DNA from: Phoronis australis
Lineage: Eukaryota; Phoronida; Phoronidae
DNA length: 64,000 nucleotides
Direction: 5' to 3'
Assembly: GCA_002633005.1 (NCBI GenBank)
Contig: NMRA01000304.1
Coordinates: forward strand, 151,200 to 215,199
Of this stretch, positions 52,001 to 61,000 are shown in pieces; positions within the stretch are counted from its first letter, which is position 1, and each line of letters begins with the position of its first letter. Made by a program: the position numbers and the translations under genes. A model generated the notes under the pieces. The model was not told the origin of the DNA. It saw nothing but the letters and a program-made list of their open reading frames with translations, and did no database searches.

Positions 52001-55000
52001 TTGAAACAGTGCTGGTTTTGTTAATGTGTGCCTCAATAGTTGGTGATAACATACTAAAGAGGGGGGAGGGGTGCATTCAGCCAGCACCCTTTCCTCACTG
52101 TGTCCCTATTATAGTGTAAAAAAATCGTCAGTTTGGTACACTATATGGTGGCCTGGTGAACTTTCATTTTGTCAAAATTTTCAACAAATATTATATACTT
52201 TTTAGGAAAATTTACTTTGCTTTAAGTATGGATGGTGTAATGCAGTTATCACCAAACAACATTTGGTAAAGTTTGAGCATTTGCAGCTATGTGGTAAGCC
52301 TCTGAAAAATAGAAATATCACAAATTTTACCTGTTATTTTTGTCTTTTTTACCGTACTTGAAAATGCGTCCTGTAACTGCCGGTAAATGAGATAGTCCTG
52401 ATCCACAATTGGATGCTAATTGTTTGTTGATTAGTGAAATAGAAATTAGAAAACAAACATCAATGAGAGATTCTTCTTGACAAAGGGCATTTTAATAAAA
52501 AATTCAAATTCTTTTGTTGTTTGTTAGTATCTCATTCTAGTAATACTTGAGCAAACGTACACTTAGCCAGATATTTCTATGGAGAAGCCCTCCGAACGGC
52601 TCAGTGGGCAACTGCCCCAGACACCAATTCTTTCATGTATCTTTCTTAACCCATTGATGATAGAGCCCAGCTCCCAATTACACAAACGGTTATGTTTATT
52701 GTGATAGTACTCCAGCATGAGAGCCCTTGACCCATACTAATTGATAACTTATCATAAAGGTTACATTCCAAAGTTATATTTACACAAACTTCACTCATGG
52801 TGTGACCAATCATTAGCTGGGCGAGTTGTTTCTGCACTTTACATTTTGGCAATCACTCAGCTTCAACGGGTCATCTTCCAAATTGTTTTCAGACTTCTTA
52901 TCTAATGTTCTAATGTTGACAAGTTTTGCTTAGGGTTTTTATCGGGTTTAGTGTTATAGCTTCCCTCCAGTTGTGTTAGAAAAAATTGTTACTTTCAAAT
53001 CTTGATTTCTAATTCATTTTTGCTCATTCTTGTTCTTGAATCACTTAATTCTTAGGTACAATTTTCTCTTTCCTTAACCTGTGTCAAACACATTGTGCTG
53101 AAACCAGATTTTGCCAAAATGTTCTGAACTAATTCAGCTTAATTCTGACAAATCGTTTTTTTGTTCTTCTAGGCTGTACAAGAGGAACTGAATAGCCGAC
53201 AGGCGGACATTGATGATCTGAACAAGAAAGCTGAAAATCTGCGTAGCCGTGGCGTGCCAGCCAACTTTGCACCAACGCTGCTCCAGTTGAACCGACGTTG
53301 GAAAGAGATACAAACGCATTTCACTCAGTTCCATCGACCCAGCGAGATGGACATAACCACAGCAACAGTTGACATGGAGACACAGGTGACACCATTGGAA
53401 GATATTTCAATACAGGAAACATCTGACCTCGCACTGTCCGAGCCTGTAGCCGAAGTGGACGGCATCGCCATGGAAACGTCCACGGAGGCGTTGACGGCGG
53501 AATCGCCCAAGGTGGAGACAAAATGGGTGACGGACATTAGCTCGAGCACAATCACGTTTTCTCACGCTCCTTCACAATTTGTGGAGGAGGTTAAACTGAT
53601 CATTGCTAACATCGAGCTGGCTCAACAGCAGTTGGATGGCGTGAAGCTGGAAAAGGATTACGAACAGGTTATGTGGAATGAGGAAATACTTAAGGTAAGA
53701 GAAAGTGTGATTTGTAGGTAATTAATGTAGTCGTTAGCAGCTCGTTCACTTCTAGAACTGTTTTGTTATTACGAATTGACCAGTTTAATTTAATAATATA
53801 TAAAAATTCAAAAGCATGCAAAACACTGTTAGTGGCAGATCCCACCTCTTTCCTGGTTAAGAGTGTTTCCAAACGGTACCTTTCACTATTATTTGATACG
53901 GCTGTTATTACAAAATTCTTTAACCCTACTCTGTTTTTTTTAAACCCTCTTGCAGCAGGAAAATTGTAGTTTTGTGGAGTTTTCAAAATGTCGAGTATCA
54001 ACTTAGATTAGACAAAATCTTGGTGGGGGATATGGCTAATCATGGATGACCCATTGCTATTATTACACTCATCATGAGGTTATGTTGGACCTTATCAACA
54101 AGTTTGTTTATTTAGTCTAGTATCTACAATACTGTAGAGTTTAATTCTTTAAAAATATTATTCTAAAATCAACAAGCCTGTATAATTTGATTTTCAACTT
54201 TTTACCAATATGCCATTGATTTGGTCATGTCTTTTAGTACAATTTATCAAAACAGAAAGTTACATTGATAGCAAATCAATGGTATCAATAACATGACCGA
54301 ATTTCATTTGATATAAATGTTCAAGATGAAATCTCAAAAATGCTGTTACAGTTTTCTAAATTATCATTTTGTTCTTTGTTTTATGCAACTTTTGACTTTT
54401 CTCATGATGATGATGATAAAAGTCCTATTTTTAGCCGCTCATGCAGCAGTGCAACATTTTAAAAACAATTCTTACGGTAACAGTGTTCTAGAGAACAGTG
54501 CATCAAGTTTCATATTAATCCAGTCAGCCATTTCTGAGATGTTATGTTCCAAAGTTAGTCAAAGTTGGACATTTTTCCAGATCCTGTGTAACACTTGTAC
54601 TTTCATCAGAGTGATGTTGTATTATTTGTGCTTACAATTCATGCATCCAACAAATGATATACACACACTGGTGGGTTGTCTCTTGTGCTTTAACGTTGAC
54701 TGTCCAATACTCATACTGTTCGGACAGTTAGGTCTAGGTTTTGTAAAAGTTTTACGCCAGACACCCAACGGCAAAGGCAATACGCGGGCATGATTTTCTC
54801 ATAGGGAGTATCTTTTGCTAAGTGTATTCTTGCGAAATTGGCCGGTCTATGCAAAATGATGTGAGTGACAGAGAAGAGTTTGATGATGCTGAGGGCTTTG
54901 CAAGCGTAGACTGGTATTATGGCCACCACTGAAGTGATTGGTCAGTGAGGGTAAACTGGCTATTTCTGTTAAGATTTTTGTCCTCCAAGTGCCTCGTGAG

Positions 55001-58000
55001 TCTTGCATTATACAATGCACCCCAGTTTAATTGTTGGTTTTAACAGTGATAGGCAGCAAGTAGCTATTTCAATCCAACGGAAACTGATCTCTGGGCCCGA
55101 TGTTTAATCTTTGTACTCGGAATCAAATTCAAAATTATTCTTGTCATTTTCTTGTCTGCAAATTCAACATAAGTGTCCATTATTCTGTGGTCGAATATGT
55201 TATGATTTTTCGTTATTAGTGTTGTGTCCTAGTTAGCACTCGATGACCCCTTGATTTGAGTAAAAGCTCAAAATTTTTAGTTGAGACTCAAACTTATAGC
55301 ATTAATGATGGGGTCATAAAGTGCAACCTAGGGTTAGACAGTCACATAAACCGTAGTGTACCCCAGCACAGAGTAGTAGACATTTATTTTGAATTTGCAC
55401 AAAAGTAGATCATAAAACACAAGTTATTTTCAAATTCAATTTCGAGTACAAAGATTATACCCTAGACCCTGATGAGATTAACTGACCTAATCGCTGTGGA
55501 ATTGTTGACAATTCAAATGAAAATAGCTAGAGACCGAAATGTTCAAATTAAAATGAAACTGAGACTTAAATTACAGTGATGCATAATGTCTGCAAGTGAC
55601 TCAACACCGCTCTGTAGTTAAATAAGAAGTTCTGTTTTGCTTTTGAATTTGGTGGTTTTTTATTTACCATAGACATTCTTTGTGGGTGGTTGCCTAAAAG
55701 CAAGCCAAACAGACATGTGTCTTTATTTTGTCTCAACACAATTGTCAAGCCCGTAACCAGAGTGATTGTCGCCCTAAAGCAGTTTCTGCTCTCTAGTTTG
55801 ATAGCGTATGCCGTCTGGTTTGATTTTGTGATAGGCTGCTAATTCGTTAGCCAATTTGCTTTTTCTATGACATGTACTTGTGTACCAAATAGTAGTGAAC
55901 TTGACTTACAACAACAAACTACAAGGGAGAAATATTAATTTTGGTTCACAATTAACTTGCATTTTACTCACAATTTGCTGATGAACTAATATACACAGTG
56001 TTTCGGCTTGCAGCAAGGTAGTTACAAGTCTGGTTGCAAAAATCAATGATTCTCTGACTAGTTTGTTACTGGGTAAATTTTTTTCCTGTGCCTGTCTGTG
56101 ACTGTTTGCATCAAAAATCCTCACCTGTATTTATGTCTTTCATTTTGCCATCATCATTTCCAAACATCCTTAATAGTTCTTCTGTTTTCATTGGGTCTTT
56201 ATTTCGTTGTCAGACGATCAAACAAGTGCTGGACATTGTTCGGACGTCCGTGGACACTGCCGAGAGGGAGCACCTCAAGACGGTCAGCCTCTGTGACCAC
56301 GAGGAGGCGACTCGGGTCAAGAAAATCATGGAGAAGCTACGCGTCGACTGGACCAACATCAATAGGAACTACGCAGTGAAACATGGGTGAGTGTTTAGGG
56401 GATTACATAGTCGACAACAGGTGGCACTGATATATTGTAATTTTGTCAGTGGTGTGAATGACTGGTTTAATTCACGTTCTCTTGGCCTTCCATGGGTCGG
56501 CCGCATAAACAACCCAAAGCTTTCGATTTGGTTCATGAGCCGTATGTCATTGTTACCAAAAACCAACCAAATGTCTGTGCTGGTTATCCGATTGACCATG
56601 CAACCTTGCTCATTTTCATTTAAGTGCAGTAACCACTGTTCATAACATGTCAGCCATTTTGACAAGCAAAGTATTACCCGAATAATTCTTTTTAATTCTA
56701 TTGGCTGGTTTAGCATTAGTAGACTGGGCAAGTCATAATTTTTAATTCTGTTGGCTGGCTTAGCATTAGGAGGCGAGGCAAGTCACAGTTCTGAATGAAA
56801 TGCATGGTTGTAATTCCGAGTCTCTTTATGAATGAAAAGAATATCCCCTGAGCTGTGGTTTGAAATATGATCAGCGCAGCAATGTTTTGCTGTTATTGGT
56901 TGTTTCGCCCAGTATTACAATCATTGTTGAGCATAATTGTAGGTAGACTACGATCTCGTGCCCCGTGGGCCATTGGGATGTATAAAAAAATTCACAACAC
57001 TTTTGTTGTTGTAGAGATTGCTTCGAGGTTAATTTGAACACTTACGTAAGCATTCTAATTGTATCATTTTGTTCAAAGTCTGTTATGTTTCTATGCAGTG
57101 TATTAGGTGACTAAAACACTTATTCATCAGTAGAAAAAATCAAGTGCAGAATTACTTTTCTTCTTCACATGTGTTTTACTGGTGTTTTCTCTCAATAATA
57201 GCTTATTTGTTAACATTGTTAATGCCTGTTATTGATACAACACTGAAAAACCACATATCCTACCCTTCATTGTGACCAGTTTTCATTCAGATGGCAATTA
57301 GCATTGTTGTGCCTCTTTTTTCTATTTCTTCACCAAATGCTGCCAGCTACAACCATGGTTGTTTTTGTTGTTTGATATCGGACCAGGCCGTCAAAGAGCG
57401 TTATTTATTTTAAGCGACTGGAGCAATACCATGTCTCAGTGGACTCAACTGTACAGGGATATTGACACCATTACGGAGTGGATTGTAACGGCAGAGGAGA
57501 GTATCAGTGCTTCACGGCTAGCCGGCGGTCAACTGAATGTGGACTCGGCAAAAACTAGACAAAGGGTGAGATATTGGACTATGTTTTGGCACTCTGATTT
57601 CACATACAATAGGCTATATTGTGAACAAATTATGGAAAATTATATAGGGTTGATAGCCTGTGACCTAATTCGTGTCTAAGGTAAGTGCTTCATGTTTTTC
57701 AGTCATTGCTTTGTATTCAAGGTCTGTGTTGTACGTTCGTTCATCATGCTTGATAGTTTTGACAGAAATTAATTAATTTGCACAATGGGTAAGAAGGCTA
57801 GTTTTTAGAAAAACAAGTTTTTTTACAGCTGATATTACTAGTGTTTTAAGGGAAAACAACATTTGGCCAATAGAAAATTTACAGATGGTGAAAGTTTCAG
57901 TATGTGCACTTCCAAATTTCAAAAAATTGAGGTGAAGTATTAGTTGGTCAACAAAAAGCTTTTAATATTCCTCTAGTTTGTTATTGATTCATTGCTATTT

Positions 58001-61000
58001 TCTTGGCCAGCAATATTGCTCTAAATGATATCTGCTGCAAGCTTGCAATGACATTTTTAATTGCCAGTCAGTTTTAGTATTTAGGTTTCTTAAAAAGTCA
58101 CTTAAATTCAGTTTGGCACATGACAATTTGCATGAAAAAAGTACAGATTTTCAAAATTCACCAAATAGAAAATTTGATATTGAAATTGTAGCAGTTGTGC
58201 CATTGACGTCAAAACAATTTTGTTATAACCTTTCATATCACCAAAGGTTTCTGAAATTCTGTAAGGGTTGATAATTAGTATTTCAATATCTGAATATCAT
58301 AATAGAGCGTTAGATAACATCAGAATACTTTTGGGATTTGGTAAGAGACTCGATTCTAGTTATTGCAAAATATGACATAATTTATGTAGAGAGCATCTGT
58401 GCAAAACAAATCTATCAATTTCTTCAATCAAAGTTTAAAAAATTACGGTAAAACAGAAAAAATGCATTTGTTGTAAAAGTGGTAATTATCTGAAATTGAG
58501 AGTCAAATGGTCCATCCAACCTGTTTCATAATTATTAGTAAACGGGCTCTTAAAGTGAATGCCCCATGCACTTTTCGTGGACATTAAGTAACTAGGGAAT
58601 GTTGTGTGAATGGAGCATTCAACTTGTGGGGAACTTTGGTATGATTATTTGTTATCATATTTGATGTTCTTGTTAATAAAAAATAAACTATTTGTCAGAA
58701 CTTTGGTGCTGAATCATTGGTACAGATCTGTAGAATAAATTACACATTAAAAACAGTGGTTCCATTAACGACATTAAGGCAATTTTCTCGTGTAAAAATG
58801 TTGTTGAATTATTAATCTATCATTATCTGCAGGACTTGGAAACGGGCGTGAAAAAGCACCAGAAAGTGATGGCTAGCGTTATTCAGTTAAGCAAAGAGCT
58901 GGGACAGGACTCTTCACTGAACACAAAGCTGACAGAGACACTGGAGAGTATAGGTCGGCGCTGGAGGGCTGTGTGTGCTGAGGTGGTGGAGCGTAAAGAT
59001 AGGTTAGTTGATGGTTATTATTATACCTGTTTGTACCTGACGAATGCAGTAGAGAGTATGGGTTGGCGCTGGTTGGCAGTGTATGTCAAGATGGTGTGTC
59101 AAGTTTGTCTAGTGTCAGACAAATTTTCAAGACACAAAACAGAAGGAGTTAATTATATAATATATATTACCTCTTAAACGCACAAAACACACAAACTCAT
59201 AATAATGATTGCCGATACAAAAATTATTATAATTCACAAGGGTTTCGGTGTCTCTTTATGGTCCTGCACGTGCCACAACTTTGGCTTCTCAGCATCAGAA
59301 ATTTTTCCACTGCTTGGACAAATATTACGCCGCCCAGCTTGACCAGCCTCTTGCACTCATGGTTCAGTTGTGTGGTGATAAAACTTAATGGTCACCTAGA
59401 AATTACACAGGTTCAGTAAGAAGTAAGTCAACCGACTCAACAACCAACCATAGCATAACGTATTTTCGAATTATACCTAGAAGGAATGCTAAGGCACGTA
59501 ACGCTCGGGTAAATTAAACTGACTAGCACAACATATAAGTACCTGTACTAACAAATATTCGGTACAAAACACACTTACGTGTTCCTTAGCGTTTTGACTG
59601 GTATGAGCACCATGTGCTTCAAATATAAAGTAAGAGCGTGGCAAAGCACAACTGCCCTCTGCCCAAACTACCGGTAGACTACCAAGTAACGCGTGTATAC
59701 CAGCATAATCATGAATGCTACCTGCGCTTGCAAACGAGCACATTTGCATAACTATACAAAGGGGTTGGCTTAGTATAGACCAACTAACAATAGTAATCTC
59801 TTGATATTCAAATCATATGAAAATCACACCAAAATTGTGACATGGTGGAACGTAGAGTTAGGTGAGTTGATGGTTATTCTGAAAATTACTTAATACCTGT
59901 TGGCACCTGACGTACGCAATGGAGGATACAGGTTGGCGCTGGTGGGCAGTGTGTGCCGAGTTGGTGGGGCGAAAAGATAGGTGAGTTGATGGTTATTATG
60001 GCAGAGGTACATACCTATTTGCACTTATGGATGCACTGGATGGTATAAGTGCATGGTGGAGGATCGTTTGCATCGAGATGGTGGAGTCACTGTCAAAGGA
60101 CGGGTGAGGTCATCGTTTACCTGGGCAGGTACTTATGTGTGTACCTAACACTTCGGTATGTTGAAAGAGATGGCCCAGAGATGGTGGAGTGTTCAGACAG
60201 ATGAGTCAATAATGAACCTGTACAGGGTAGGTTCTTACCTGCTCGCACCTGGCAGAGACATTCAGGGAAGATATATTTTTTTTGAGTAGCAGGGAGTGTG
60301 TTCTGAAACGATCAATGCGAGTGTAGGTAAAATACACATGTAGGGAGGTGTTTAGTTACACGTGGGGTGGGATGTGGGTGGGCAATGGGATATGGGGTGG
60401 GGATGTGGGTTTGGGTGACGTTGAAGTGGTGGATGCGTACGAGTGTATGTCATAACGGACACTGAAGAGTAAGGGTCAGTAGATGAAGGCAACTTAGTTG
60501 TTGGAATATAAAGACAGGTAAGACAATATATGGCCTGGTGGATACCTGTACATTTATTGTATATTGAGGAAGACTTTGTGAAGAGTACAATGGTTGAAAA
60601 CCGTTCAATAAACCAAAGAGAAATTATTAGCAAAGGTGTGCCTGACTTGAAACTGAAGCTTCATTTTTGCTCGCATTTTGATGATTCTGTGGTTAGTAAT
60701 TGAAGATAGGTAAGATTTTATTAGCTTTTAGACAGTCATAATGATCTATACAAAATCATTGATATTAGTATTGTTGAGCATGTTTTGCATTCTATTGGCT
60801 CTCCTTATTTCAATCATTTCAGTCACTTGACTGTTATGAGCATGATCTTGTTAGGCTGCATGTCAATGTTGTCGTTAATAGATTGTTGCTGACTGGACTC
60901 AGCCATGCCAAACACTGGACCAATAATACTAACAGGTACATTTTCCTTACATGTCCCGACTAACGCTACACTCCTCCCCCTCCATGTGGCTACTAGCTAA

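Larger units (their letters stand above)
47428..53172 (+). other. Intron e34-e35, 5.7 kb
   Basis: Contains the foldback element 50932-51309 and the TIR element 51344-51797 side by side. The rest (47428-50900, 51800-53150) is AT-rich with no exon, RNA gene or tandem repeat that I can support. Confidence 0.7.
59003..60720 (+). repeat. Boundary minisatellite: about seven decayed copies of e38 3' end plus donor
   Basis: The exon end GAGAGTATAGGTCGGCGCTG ... GTGGTGGAGCGTAAAGATAG, the donor GTTAGT and the intron start TTGATGGTTATTATTATACC form the unit. Copies: 59052 (GAGAGTATGGGTTGGCGCTG, period 108), split at 59097-59841 by an insertion; about 59922 (ACAGGTTGGCGCTGGTGGGC with GGGCGAAAAGATAGGTGAGT); about 60030; about 60150; about 60236; and about 60490 (GGAATATAAAGACAGGTAAG). 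Divergence increases with distance from the exon. Several keep RGGTGAGT-like pseudo-donors. Confidence 0.93.

Noticed and set aside
52585-52625. A-box-like CGGCTCAGTGGGCAA
   Set aside because: No B box downstream and no flanking repeat copies recognised.
54190-54300. Inverted repeat with CCATTGATTTGGTCATG and AAATCAATGG
   Set aside because: The mirrored parts are in the wrong order for a single hairpin; only short separate palindromes.
54317-54793. 158-codon intronic open frame
   Set aside because: Phe/Leu/Cys-rich composition typical of T-rich DNA, no domain motifs, no splice connection in phase; chance expectation for a frame of this size in 64 kb is not low.
57347-57414. Earlier acceptors (57346 or 57386) for exon e37
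   Set aside because: Both put the reading in the wrong phase and lead to a stop; the acceptor at 57414 joins e36 in frame and matches the human exon 44 size.
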